Positions 1-8,337 of a DNA stretch of 64,000 bases are shown in pieces. The translations under genes were made by a program, and so were the position numbers. The notes under the pieces are model-generated. The model had not been told where the DNA came from. It made no database searches and saw nothing but the letters and a program-made list of their open reading frames with translations. This DNA comes from Actinomycetes bacterium (GTDB lineage: Bacteria; Actinomycetota; Actinomycetes; Actinomycetales; Cellulomonadaceae), in assembly GCA_021778635.1 (NCBI GenBank), contig JAJYCD010000003.1:22036-86035 (forward strand). Direction: 5' to 3'. Each line of letters starts with the position of its first letter. The stretch's first letter is position 1.

Positions 1-118
1 TCGCTAGTGTTCGGTGCATGCGAGCCGGGACGACGCCGCAGGTCGCAGGGGATTTGTTGCCTCTGCTCCTGCCTCGCACCCGCCCGTCGGCCGACCATCG
101 ATCAACCAGGAGTTCGAC

Positions 119-1222
119 GTGAAGAACATCATTCGCACGGCGGCAGTCGCCGGCATCGCGGCGCTCGCGCTCGCGGCGTGCGGCAGCGCCCCGAGCACGA
201 CCACCCCCTCCGGGACGACCGGCAGCTCCTCGAGCGCCGCCGCCGTGAACTACAAGGCGTGCATGGTCTCGGACGCCGGCGGTTTCCAGGACAAGTCGTT
301 CAACCAGTCGGGTGCCGAGGGCCTGGACAAGGCCAAGGCCGACCTCGGCATCACCGAGGTCAAGGTCGAGTCGACCGCCTCGACCGACTTCACCCCGAAC
401 ATCGACAACCTCGTCTCGCAGAACTGCAACCTGATCATCGGTGTCGGGTTCAACCTCGCCAGCGCGATCCAGACCGCTGCGAATGCGAACCCGAAGATCG
501 ACTTCGCGCTCGTCGACAGCGCGTTCTCCGACGCGAACTTCAAGCCGGTGACGCTGGACAACGGCAAGCCGCTGCTCTTCAACACGCAGGAGGCGTCGTT
601 CCTCGCCGGCTACGTCGCTGCGGGGATGACCAAGACGGGAACGGTCGCGACCTTCGGCGGCATGCAGCTCCCGTCCGTCACGATCTTCATGGACGGGTTC
701 GCCGACGGGATCGCCCAGTACAACACCGACAACGGGAAGACCGTGAAGCTGCTCGGCTGGGACAAGGCCGCGCAGACCGGCTCGTTCACGGGTGACTTCG
801 ACAACCAGGCGAACGGCCAGAACCTCGCCAAGGGCTTCATCGACCAGGGCGCCGACATCATCATGCCGGTCGCCGGCCCGGTCGGGCTGGGCGCCGCGGC
901 GGCCGCGAAGGCCGCCGGCCACGTCGAGATCATCGGCGTCGACCAGGACTGGTACCTGTCGGCCCCGGAGTACAAGGACATCGTGCTGACCTCGGTCATC
1001 AAGGAGATCGGCCAGTCCGTCTACGACACCGTCAAGCAGGGCGTGGACGGCAAGTACACCTCGACGCCGTACGTCGGCACGCTCGCGAACGGTGGCATCA
1101 ACATCGCGCCGTTCCACAGCTTCGACTCGCAGGTCCCGGCCGCGCTGAAGACCAAGGTCGAGGACCTGAAGAAGGCCATCATCGCCGGGACCCTCAAGGT
1201 CACGTCGAAGAGCTCGAACTGA
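119..1222 (+). CDS. BMP/PnrA-family nucleoside-binding lipoprotein
   Basis: Predicted extracytoplasmic, lipid-anchored receptor of an ABC nucleoside importer (Med/BMP/PnrA family, 367 aa). The GTG at 119 is chosen because AGGAG lies 6 bases upstream and it puts a classic lipoprotein signal at the N-terminus: two basic residues, a hydrophobic stretch and a lipobox ending LAAC with Cys21. An in-frame ATG at 14 would add 35 hydrophilic residues and bury the signal. A Thr/Ser-rich linker follows Cys21. Family-type segments VSDAGGFQDKSFNQ near residue 50, IGVGFNLASAI and IGVDQDWY are present. The ATPase and two permeases come next, then cdd and deoA, which supports nucleosides as substrate. A strong hairpin separates this gene from the ATPase gene. 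Confidence 0.92.
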   Translation: MKNIIRTAAVAGIAALALAACGSAPSTTTPSGTTGSSSSAAAVNYKACMVSDAGGFQDKSFNQSGAEGLDKAKADLGITEVKVESTASTDFTPNIDNLVSQNCNLIIGVGFNLASAIQTAANANPKIDFALVDSAFSDANFKPVTLDNGKPLLFNTQEASFLAGYVAAGMTKTGTVATFGGMQLPSVTIFMDGFADGIAQYNTDNGKTVKLLGWDKAAQTGSFTGDFDNQANGQNLAKGFIDQGADIIMPVAGPVGLGAAAAAKAAGHVEIIGVDQDWYLSAPEYKDIVLTSVIKEIGQSVYDTVKQGVDGKYTSTPYVGTLANGGINIAPFHSFDSQVPAALKTKVEDLKKAIIAGTLKVTSKSSN

Positions 1223-1291
1223 CCGTCGCTCGCCCAGCGGCTGATCAGCGGTCGAACGGCGGCTGACCAGCGGTTGTGCAGCACTGCGCAC

Positions 1292-1330
1292 ACCGATGGC
1301 CCAGGCAGGTCACCTGTCTGGGCCATCGGT
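1292..1330 (+). terminator. Near-perfect 19-bp hairpin between receptor and ATPase genes
   Basis: The arms 1292-1310 and 1312-1330 are inverted repeats of 19 bases with one G-T wobble and almost no loop, about 70 bases after the lipoprotein stop. There is no T tract. It could act as a partial terminator or as an mRNA 3'-end stabiliser, giving more receptor than ATPase, as is common in ABC operons. The structure is seen; the function is inferred. Confidence 0.7.
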
Positions 1331-1405
1331 CCGTGGGGCACCGCATCCGGGGCCTCCAGCCCGGCTAGGGTGCAGCCACGGACCACGACGAAGGAGTAGT
1401 GCCGC

Positions 1406-2986
1406 GTGAAGCTCGAGCTGCGGGGTATCACCAAGCGCTTCGGCAGTCTTGTCGCGAACGACCACATCGACCTCGTGGTCGAGCCCGGCGAGATCCACGC
1501 CCTCCTGGGCGAGAACGGCGCCGGGAAGAGCACGCTGATGAACGTGCTCTACGGCCTGTACGACCCCGACGAGGGCCAGGTTCTCATCGACGACGTGCCC
1601 GTGGCGTTCGCCGGTCCCGGCGATGCCATGGCGGCCGGTATCGGGATGGTGCACCAGCACTTCATGCTCGTCCCCGTGTTCACGGTCGCCGAGAACGTCG
1701 TCCTCGGCCACGAGCCGGTCCGCGGCGCCCGGATGATCGACCTTCCCCGTGCCCGGCGGCTGGTTCGCGAGATCTCGGACCGCTTCGGCTTCGACGTCGA
1801 CCCCGATGCACTCATCGAGAACCTCCCGGTCGGCGCCCAGCAGCGCGTCGAGATCATCAAGGCACTGTCGCGGGACGCGAACGTCCTCATCCTCGACGAG
1901 CCGACGGCAGTCCTGACCCCGCAGGAGACCGACGAGCTGATCGGCATCATGCGTCAGCTCAAGGACGCGGGGACGTCGATCGTCTTCATCACCCACAAGC
2001 TGCGCGAGGTCCGCGCCGTCGCGGACGTCATCACGGTGATCCGGCGCGGTGCCGTCGTGGGGAGCGCGCCCCCGACCGCTCCCGAGACCGAGCTCGCGTC
2101 GCTCATGGTCGGTCGGTCGGTCGACCTCGGCGTCACCAAGAAGCCGGCCGAGCTCGGCGAGGCCGCCCTGCGGGTGGCCGGTCTGTCCGTGATCGACCAT
2201 GCCGGGGTGCTGCAGCTCGACGACGTCACCTTCGACGTCGCCCGCGGGGAGATCCTCGCGGTCGCCGGCGTCCAGGGGAACGGTCAGACCGAGCTCGCGG
2301 GTGCGATCCTCGGCCTCCAGAAGCCCGTCGCCGGGTCGATCCTGCTCGACGGCACGGAGCTGGTCGGACTGGGCGTGCGGGACACGCTCCACGCAGGTGT
2401 CGGCTACATCCCCGAAGATCGGTCCGACGACGGCATCATCGCGCCGTTCTCGGTCGCCGAGAACCTGATCCTCGACCTGCACGACCAGCCGCCGTTCGCT
2501 CGGGGCATCTCGCTCGACCCGGCGAAGGTCGCGGCGAGCGCGGAGCGCAGGGTCGAGGAGTTCGACGTCCGACTGACGTCGATCCAGGACCCGATCAGCA
2601 CGCTCTCGGGCGGCAACCAGCAGAAGGTCGTGCTCGCGCGCGAGCTCTCGCGTCCGTTGCGGCTGCTCATCGCGTCACAACCGACCCGCGGTCTGGATGT
2701 CGGATCGATCGAGTTCGTTCACAAGCGCATCATCGCGGAGCGGGACACGGGCACCCCGGTGCTGCTGATCTCGACCGAGCTCGACGAGGTCCTCTCCGTC
2801 GCGGACCGGATCCTCGTCCTGTACCGCGGTCGGATCGTCGGCATCGTGCCGCAGCAGACCGACCGGGACGTGCTGGGACTCATGCTCGCGGGAGTCCCGC
2901 TGGACGAGGCCCAGGTCCAGGCGGCCGCGCACCACACCGCCCTGGGCGCGGCCGACATCATCGCCACCCAGGAGGAGGGCTCGTGA
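1406..2986 (+). CDS. Nucleoside ABC transporter ATP-binding protein (tandem NBD)
   Basis: Cytoplasmic ATPase of 526 aa with two fused nucleotide-binding domains, as in the YufO/NupO/RnsB subunits of general nucleoside importers. Domain 1 has Walker A GENGAGKS at residues 35-42 and Walker B LILDEPTAVLTP. Its signature is degenerate (PVGAQQR). Domain 2 has a degenerate Walker A (GVQGNGQTEL), a full LSGGNQQKV signature and the family-typical Walker B variant LLIASQPTRGLDV. This asymmetry is normal for the family and implies one functional ATP site pair. The GTG start follows AAGGAG at 1391. The stop overlaps the GTG of the first permease (GTGA), so the two are translationally coupled. Confidence 0.93.
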   Translation: MKLELRGITKRFGSLVANDHIDLVVEPGEIHALLGENGAGKSTLMNVLYGLYDPDEGQVLIDDVPVAFAGPGDAMAAGIGMVHQHFMLVPVFTVAENVVLGHEPVRGARMIDLPRARRLVREISDRFGFDVDPDALIENLPVGAQQRVEIIKALSRDANVLILDEPTAVLTPQETDELIGIMRQLKDAGTSIVFITHKLREVRAVADVITVIRRGAVVGSAPPTAPETELASLMVGRSVDLGVTKKPAELGEAALRVAGLSVIDHAGVLQLDDVTFDVARGEILAVAGVQGNGQTELAGAILGLQKPVAGSILLDGTELVGLGVRDTLHAGVGYIPEDRSDDGIIAPFSVAENLILDLHDQPPFARGISLDPAKVAASAERRVEEFDVRLTSIQDPISTLSGGNQQKVVLARELSRPLRLLIASQPTRGLDVGSIEFVHKRIIAERDTGTPVLLISTELDEVLSVADRILVLYRGRIVGIVPQQTDRDVLGLMLAGVPLDEAQVQAAAHHTALGAADIIATQEEGS

Positions 2987-4245
2987 GCGACAACGCATCG
3001 GCATCTGCGGCCGCACCGGCACCGGCCGGTCCGACGGGTGCGGAGCCGTCCGAGCCGTCCCGGGGCGAGACGATCCTGCGGGAGATGCTCTCGAGCAGCT
3101 GGCTCGTCACGACGCTCGCGATCGTGCTCGCCCTGGTGATCTCGGGGGTTCTCATCGCCGCGGCCGACCCGACCGTGCAGAGCACGGCGACCTACCTGTT
3201 CGCGCGGCCGAGCGACTTCCTGTCGGCGGCCTGGCACGCCGTCGCGAACGCGTACGTCGCGCTGTTCCAGGGCTCGATCCTCGACACCAGTGCGCCGACC
3301 TTCGTGCGTGCGATCAGGCCCCTGACCGAGACGACGACCGTCGCGGTCCCGATCATCCTGGCGGGTCTCGGCCTCGGGATCGGCTTCCGCGCGGGGATGT
3401 TCAACATCGGCGCACAGGGCCAGATCATCCTCGGTGCCGTGTTCGGGGGGTACATCGGGTTCGCCTTCGACCTGCCCGCGGGCCTGCACCTGCTCCTCGC
3501 CGTGATCGGCGCCGCGATCGGTGGCGGTCTGTGGGCGGGCATCGCGGGCTTCCTCAAGGCACGGACCGGTGCGAACGAGGTGATCGTCACGATCATGCTC
3601 AACAACATCGCGATCTACCTCATCGGGTACCTGCTGACGACCTCGGCGTTCCAGCGACCCGGGAGCAACAACCCGATCTCACCGCCGATCAAGGCCACCG
3701 CACTGTACCCGCAGATCCTCGGCAGCCAGTTCCGGCTGCACGCCGGCTTCCTGGTGGCCATCGCGGCGACGGTGTTCGTGTGGTGGCTGATGGACCGGTC
3801 GACGATCGGGTTCCGCTTCCGCGCGGTCGGGGCCAACTCGAAGGCGGCTCGCACGGCCGGCATCTCGGTGAACACGAACTACATCTGGGTGATGGTGATC
3901 GCCGGGGCCCTGGCCGGGCTCGCCGGTTCGGCGCAGGTGCTCGGGACCGAGAAGGTCCTCTCGATCGACGTCGCGGCGAGCTTCGGCTTCGACGCGATCA
4001 CCGTCGCGCTGCTCGGACGGTCGAAGCCGCTCGGCACGTTCCTGGCGGGACTGCTGTTCGGTGCGCTGCGCGCCGGCGGCTTCGCCATGCAGGCACGCAC
4101 CGGTACCCCGATCGACATCGTGCTCGTCGTGCAGTCGCTGATCGTGCTGTTCATCGCGGCGCCGCCGCTCGTCAGGTCGGTGTTCCGCCTGTCGTCCGGC
4201 TCGTCCCGACGATCGACCCGTACCGTGAAGGAGGTCGCCGCATGA
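2983..4245 (+). CDS. Nucleoside ABC transporter permease 1 (YufP-like)
   Basis: Integral membrane permease of 420 aa in the BPD_transp_2 family. A hydrophilic Ala/Pro-rich N-terminus of about 45 residues precedes the first membrane segment (WLVTTLAIVLALVISGVLI). Further hydrophobic segments follow, with the conserved GIGFRAGMFNIGAQGQ loop and the GANEVIVTIMLNNIA motif, both typical of this permease class. The GTG start overlaps the ATPase stop and the stop overlaps the next ATG. It should pair with permease 2 to form the channel for the BMP-type receptor upstream. Confidence 0.92.
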   Translation: MSDNASASAAAPAPAGPTGAEPSEPSRGETILREMLSSSWLVTTLAIVLALVISGVLIAAADPTVQSTATYLFARPSDFLSAAWHAVANAYVALFQGSILDTSAPTFVRAIRPLTETTTVAVPIILAGLGLGIGFRAGMFNIGAQGQIILGAVFGGYIGFAFDLPAGLHLLLAVIGAAIGGGLWAGIAGFLKARTGANEVIVTIMLNNIAIYLIGYLLTTSAFQRPGSNNPISPPIKATALYPQILGSQFRLHAGFLVAIAATVFVWWLMDRSTIGFRFRAVGANSKAARTAGISVNTNYIWVMVIAGALAGLAGSAQVLGTEKVLSIDVAASFGFDAITVALLGRSKPLGTFLAGLLFGALRAGGFAMQARTGTPIDIVLVVQSLIVLFIAAPPLVRSVFRLSSGSSRRSTRTVKEVAA

Positions 4246-5546
4246 GCACCGTGACCGCACCCCCGCAGGGCGCCGCAACCGATCCGTCGGCGCCTCGAAC
4301 CATTCCCCTCGCACCGATCAGCTGGCGGGCGCCGATCGTCTACGGAGTGCTCGGACTCCTCACGTTCGTCGCGTTCGGGCTGCTGCCCGCCGGCGGGACG
4401 TTCACCACCTTCACCTTCTCGACCGGTACGGATCTCTTCGCGATCGCCCCGGTGCGTGTCCCGTCGAAGACCGCAGCGGTGGTGCTGACCCTCATCGCGC
4501 TCGCGGTCGCCGTCGTCTCGTTCGTGACGACCAGGAGCCGCCGACGGATCGGTCCGTGGCTCCCGGCGTTGTTCGGGGTCGTCGAGGTCGCGGCACTGCT
4601 CACCTGGGCCGTCGCCGGCAAGACGAACCCGTTGCCCGTGACCGGGCTGCTCGCGGGGTCGCTCTTCCTCGCGACGCCTCTCGTCTTCGGCTCGTTGTCG
4701 GGGCTCCTCTGCGAGCACTCCGGGATCATCAACATCGCCATCGAAGGCCAGCTGCTCGCCGGCGCGTTCCTGGCCGCCGTCGTGGGCACGCTCACCCAGA
4801 ACGCGTACGCGGGGCTGATCGCGGCCCCGATCGCCGGCGTGCTGGTGGCGCTCCTGCTGATCCTGTTCTCGATCCGGTACCGCGTCGACCAGATCATCGT
4901 CGGTGTCGTGCTCAACGTGCTCGTCGTCGGGGTAACGAGCTATCTGTTCTCGACCGTCATGAAGGACAACGCGTCGACCTGGAACTCGCCCCCGCGGCTC
5001 GCGACCCTGTCGATCCCGCTCCTCTCGAAGATCCCGATCCTCGGACCGGTGCTCTTCCAGCAGAACGTCCTCGTCTACCTCATGTACGTCGTCGTGGTCG
5101 TGCTGCAGATCATGCTCTTCCGGAGCCGGTGGGGACTGCGCATGCGGTCGGTCGGAGAGCACCCGCTCGCCGCGGACACGGTCGGGATCAAGGTCAACCG
5201 GACCCGGGTCCGCAACACGATGCTCGGCGGGGCCGTCGCAGGGCTGGGTGGGGCCTTCTTCACGGTCGCTGCCGGGCTCGCGTTCGGCAAGGAGATGACG
5301 GGGGGCAAGGGCTACATCGCCCTCGCCGCGATGATCCTCGGGCGCTGGAGCCCCAAGGGCGCGATCGCCGCGGCGCTGCTGTTCGGGTTCTCGGACAACC
5401 TGCAGGTGGTGCTCGGGATCATCGGGACGCCGATCCCGAGCCAGATCATGCTGATGACTCCGTACGCGGTGACGATCTTCGCCGTCGCCGGCCTCGTCGG
5501 CCGGGTGCGCGCGCCCGCGTCCGAGGGCATCCCGTACGTCAAGTGA
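4242..5546 (+). CDS. Nucleoside ABC transporter permease 2 (YufQ-like)
   Basis: Second BPD_transp_2 permease, 434 aa, start ATG at 4242 overlapping the previous stop. It is longer at the N-terminus than usual: about 140 residues with three hydrophobic segments precede the conserved core, which begins near LATPLVFGSLSGLLCEHSGIIN. Family motifs seen are IAIEGQLLAG, YRVDQIIVGVVLNVL and GGKGYIALAAMILGRW. It lies 16 bases ahead of cdd, as in streptococcal and lactococcal nucleoside importer operons. The N-terminal extension may be a lineage feature. No frameshift is visible. Confidence 0.92.
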   Translation: MSTVTAPPQGAATDPSAPRTIPLAPISWRAPIVYGVLGLLTFVAFGLLPAGGTFTTFTFSTGTDLFAIAPVRVPSKTAAVVLTLIALAVAVVSFVTTRSRRRIGPWLPALFGVVEVAALLTWAVAGKTNPLPVTGLLAGSLFLATPLVFGSLSGLLCEHSGIINIAIEGQLLAGAFLAAVVGTLTQNAYAGLIAAPIAGVLVALLLILFSIRYRVDQIIVGVVLNVLVVGVTSYLFSTVMKDNASTWNSPPRLATLSIPLLSKIPILGPVLFQQNVLVYLMYVVVVVLQIMLFRSRWGLRMRSVGEHPLAADTVGIKVNRTRVRNTMLGGAVAGLGGAFFTVAAGLAFGKEMTGGKGYIALAAMILGRWSPKGAIAAALLFGFSDNLQVVLGIIGTPIPSQIMLMTPYAVTIFAVAGLVGRVRAPASEGIPYVK

Positions 5547-5562
5547 GAGGGGCCACGTCGCC

Positions 5563-5970
5563 ATGACCGACAGCTCGAGCATCGACTGGGACGCCCTGCG
5601 ATCCGCCGCGCGGGACGTGATGACGCACGCGTACGTGCCGTACTCACAGTTCCCCGTGGGCGCGGCAGCGCTGGTCGACGACGGCCGCGTGATCGTCGGC
5701 TGCAACGTCGAGAACGCCTCGTACGGTCTGACGCTGTGTGCCGAGTGCGCCCTCGTGTCGGGTCTGCACGTCTCCGGCGGGGGGCGCCTGATCGCGTTCA
5801 CGTGCGTCGACGGGCAGGGGAACGCGCTCATGCCGTGCGGTCGCTGCCGCCAGCTCCTGTGGGAGCACGGCGGCGCCGACCTGCTCGTCGACTCGGTGAG
5901 CGGGATCCGGCCGATGAGCGAGGTGCTGCCCGACGCCTTCGGGCCGGACGATCTGCGCGACCGGACGTGA
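5563..5970 (+). CDS. cdd: Cytidine deaminase
   Basis: Hydrolytic deamination of cytidine and deoxycytidine to uridine and deoxyuridine in the cytosol; 135 aa, the usual length of the tetrameric small-chain CDA. Zinc and catalytic residues are in place: C59-A60-E61 and P91-C92-G93-R94-C95, plus the substrate loop GCNVENASYG. It follows permease 2 by 16 bases and is part of the uptake operon, so it acts on imported pyrimidine nucleosides before DeoA. The last seven codons and the stop lie inside a 33-bp perfect tandem duplication. Confidence 0.95.
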   Translation: MTDSSSIDWDALRSAARDVMTHAYVPYSQFPVGAAALVDDGRVIVGCNVENASYGLTLCAECALVSGLHVSGGGRLIAFTCVDGQGNALMPCGRCRQLLWEHGGADLLVDSVSGIRPMSEVLPDAFGPDDLRDRT

Positions 5971-6012
5971 GTCGGCCCCGACGATCTGCGCGACCGGACG
6001 TGAGTCGGCCCC
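5947..6012 (+). repeat. 33-bp perfect tandem duplication across the cdd stop
   Basis: Copy 1 is 5947-5979 and copy 2 is 5980-6012, identical, with three further matching bases after copy 2. Copy 1 contains the last codons and TGA of cdd; copy 2 repeats both downstream. The unit is 11 codons, so the second copy is in frame and would re-terminate at 6001-6003 after readthrough. It looks like a recent slippage or unequal-recombination event. Confidence 0.95.
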
Positions 6013-6103
6013 GACCTGGTCATGGCACGGTCCCGGTTCGGTAGCAGACCGGTAGCGGATCCGTCATGAGATGGTCGTGACCATGGAGCAGCAAGGAGCA
6101 CGG

Positions 6104-7402
6104 ATGAGCCACGAGGCCTTCGACGCCGTCGACGTCATCGTCACCAAGCGCGACGGACGGCGACTGAGCGATCAGCAGATCGACTGGGTGATCGACGCGT
6201 ACACGCGCGGTGTCGTCGCCGAGGAGCAGATGTCCGCCCTCAACATGGCGATCCTGCTGAACGGGATGGATCGCGCGGAGATCGCGCGCTGGACGGCCGC
6301 GATGATCGCCTCGGGCGAGCGGATGGACTTCTCCCGACTCTCGCGACCGACCGCCGACAAGCACTCGACGGGTGGTGTCGGCGACAAGATCACGCTGCCG
6401 CTCGCACCGCTCGTCGCCGTGTTCGGCGTGGCCGTTCCCCAGCTCTCGGGCCGGGGGCTCGGCCACACCGGCGGCACGCTGGACAAGCTCGAGTCGATCC
6501 CCGGCTGGCGTGCCGCCCTCAGCAACGAGGAGATGGTCGCGCAGCTCGAGAACGTCGGCGCGGTGATCTGCCAGGCCGGCTCAGGGCTCGCTCCGGCCGA
6601 CCGCAAGCTCTACGCGCTGCGCGACGTGACCGGCACGGTCGAGGCCATCCCGCTGATCGCCAGCTCCATCATGAGCAAGAAGATCGCGGAGGGGACGGGT
6701 TCTCTCGTGCTCGACGTGAAGGTCGGTTCGGGGGCGTTCATGAAGGACGAGGACCGCGCCCGCGAGCTCGCGCGCACGATGGTGGAGCTCGGCACCGATG
6801 CCGGGGTGCGCACCGTCGCACTCCTCACCGACATGTCGACCCCGCTCGGTCTGACGGCCGGCAACGCGCTCGAGGTTCGCGAGTCGGTCGAGGTGCTGGC
6901 GGGTGGCGGGCCGCCCGACGTCGTCGAGCTGACGGTCGCCCTCGCGCGGGAGATGCTCGCGGGTGCCGGACGGGCGGACGCCGATCCGGCCGCCGCGCTG
7001 ACCGACGGGCGCGCGATGGACGTGTGGCGGGCGATGATCTCCGCGCAGGGTGGCGACCCGGACGCGACCCTACCGGTGGCGCGCGAGACCGAGCAGGTGC
7101 TCGCACCGGCGGACGGGATCCTCGTGGGGCTCGACGCCTACGCTGTCGGGATCGCCGCCTGGCGCCTCGGCGCCGGCCGCGCCCGCAAGGAGGACCCGGT
7201 GCAGGCCGGCGCGGGCGTCGAGATGCACGTGAAGCCCGGGGCGCTCGTGCGTGCGGGCGACCTGGTCATGACGTTGCACACCGACACCCCGGAGAGGTTC
7301 GAACGCGCGCGGGAGTCCGCGGTGTCGGCGATCACGATCGCCCCCGAGGGGTCGCGTCCGCTCGCGACGCCGCTCGTGATCGACCGGATCGCCGCCGGAT
7401 GA
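6104..7402 (+). CDS. deoA: Thymidine (pyrimidine-nucleoside) phosphorylase
   Basis: Phosphorolysis of thymidine/deoxyuridine to base plus deoxyribose-1-phosphate; 432 aa, the family length. The start is ATG 6104 because AAGGAG sits 5 bases upstream. An ATG at 6071 in frame has no ribosome site. Nucleoside phosphorylase II motifs include DKHSTGGVGDKITLPLAP (phosphate site), SGRGLGHTGGTLDKLE (family signature) and ALRDVTGTVEAIPLIASSIMSKK. The C-terminal PYNP domain is present. Its stop overlaps the ATG of the next gene (ATGA). It works with Cdd upstream and DeoC downstream in pyrimidine nucleoside catabolism. Confidence 0.94.
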   Translation: MSHEAFDAVDVIVTKRDGRRLSDQQIDWVIDAYTRGVVAEEQMSALNMAILLNGMDRAEIARWTAAMIASGERMDFSRLSRPTADKHSTGGVGDKITLPLAPLVAVFGVAVPQLSGRGLGHTGGTLDKLESIPGWRAALSNEEMVAQLENVGAVICQAGSGLAPADRKLYALRDVTGTVEAIPLIASSIMSKKIAEGTGSLVLDVKVGSGAFMKDEDRARELARTMVELGTDAGVRTVALLTDMSTPLGLTAGNALEVRESVEVLAGGGPPDVVELTVALAREMLAGAGRADADPAAALTDGRAMDVWRAMISAQGGDPDATLPVARETEQVLAPADGILVGLDAYAVGIAAWRLGAGRARKEDPVQAGAGVEMHVKPGALVRAGDLVMTLHTDTPERFERARESAVSAITIAPEGSRPLATPLVIDRIAAG

Positions 7403-8337
7403 CGCGGAGGCTGCAGCTCACCTCGTTGCTGCGGCGGCTCGGCCTCGGCGCAGTCGTCGCCACGTGGGACCGCGTGCCCGAAGCCGCGTCGGCCGTGCCC
7501 GGGGAGACGCATCCCGACCTCGAGGAGGTGGTGCGGCGGGCAGCAGCGGCCGGGGTGCCCCCGGCGGCGTGCGACGAGCTGCGCGCTCTCTGGCCGTCTC
7601 TCGACGTCCGGGCGCAGGCGCAGGTGGGCGCGCCGCTGCGACCTGCGGCCGGCAGCGACGTGCTGCGGTGGGGGACGGCCGCCGCACGGCAGACCGACCG
7701 CACGACGTGCGGCTCCGCGGTCCTGGTGATGCTCGCTGCGCAGGGCGATCCGCTTCTCGCGCTCTGGCTCGCTGTCGGGCAGACGTGCGGCGGGTACCGT
7801 CCGCACGAGCTCCGGGGTGTCGACCTGGACTCCCCGCCCGGACAGGATCCCGATGCCGCGGCGTCGGCCCGGTTCGGAGCGGTGCAGCAGGCGATGCAGC
7901 GGCGCAGCAACCGCGGCGCGCTGCTCGGTCTTCCGTGGCCGCCGGCCTTCGGCACGCCGCCCTGGGGGGCGGCCGCTGCGGCGCGCTTCCCGGGCGTCGC
8001 GTACCGCTCCGTCCTGGTGGACGACTCGAGGACGAGCGAGATCTCGGCCGTGCTGTCTCGCGCCCTGCGTGCGCTCGACCTCGGGGTCCCGGTGCCGCTC
8101 TACGCCGGCGGTGACCTGGGGTCCGGGATCGCGACGTCGCTCCCACGCCACGTCGTCCTGCTCACCCGGCGGGACGGTGACCGCGTCGCGGTGTACGAGC
8201 CGTCGCAGGCACGGCTGCACGAGGTCTCGGTGCACGAGCTCATCGGCCCGGACGGGCCGACGCCCGCGCTCGGTGGTTGGAGCCACATCGACTGGGCGCT
8301 GCTACCGGTGCGACCCCCGGTTACGGTGAGGTCATGA
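7399..8337 (+). CDS. Uncharacterised protein, C39-like cysteine hydrolase candidate
   Basis: I do not recognise a named family. The 312-aa product has no signal peptide or membrane segment. Residues 98-110 read QTDRTTCGSAVLV: a Gln six residues before Cys104-Gly105, the oxyanion-Gln/Cys spacing of papain-fold and C39-type peptidases. Near the C-terminus His251 (RHVVLL) is followed by VYEPSQ at about 265-270, like the C39 pattern His-hydrophobic then Asp-Pro, with Glu replacing Asp. The ATG overlaps the deoA stop and the stop overlaps the add ATG, so it is translationally locked into the nucleoside operon. A cysteine peptidase or amidase-like activity is inferred; the substrate is unknown. Confidence 0.75.
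   Translation: MTRRLQLTSLLRRLGLGAVVATWDRVPEAASAVPGETHPDLEEVVRRAAAAGVPPAACDELRALWPSLDVRAQAQVGAPLRPAAGSDVLRWGTAAARQTDRTTCGSAVLVMLAAQGDPLLALWLAVGQTCGGYRPHELRGVDLDSPPGQDPDAAASARFGAVQQAMQRRSNRGALLGLPWPPAFGTPPWGAAAAARFPGVAYRSVLVDDSRTSEISAVLSRALRALDLGVPVPLYAGGDLGSGIATSLPRHVVLLTRRDGDRVAVYEPSQARLHEVSVHELIGPDGPTPALGGWSHIDWALLPVRPPVTVRS

Noticed and set aside
1..118. In-frame ATG at 14 as start of the BMP lipoprotein
   Set aside because: It hides the lipoprotein signal and lacks a ribosome site; GTG 119 with AGGAG is far better.
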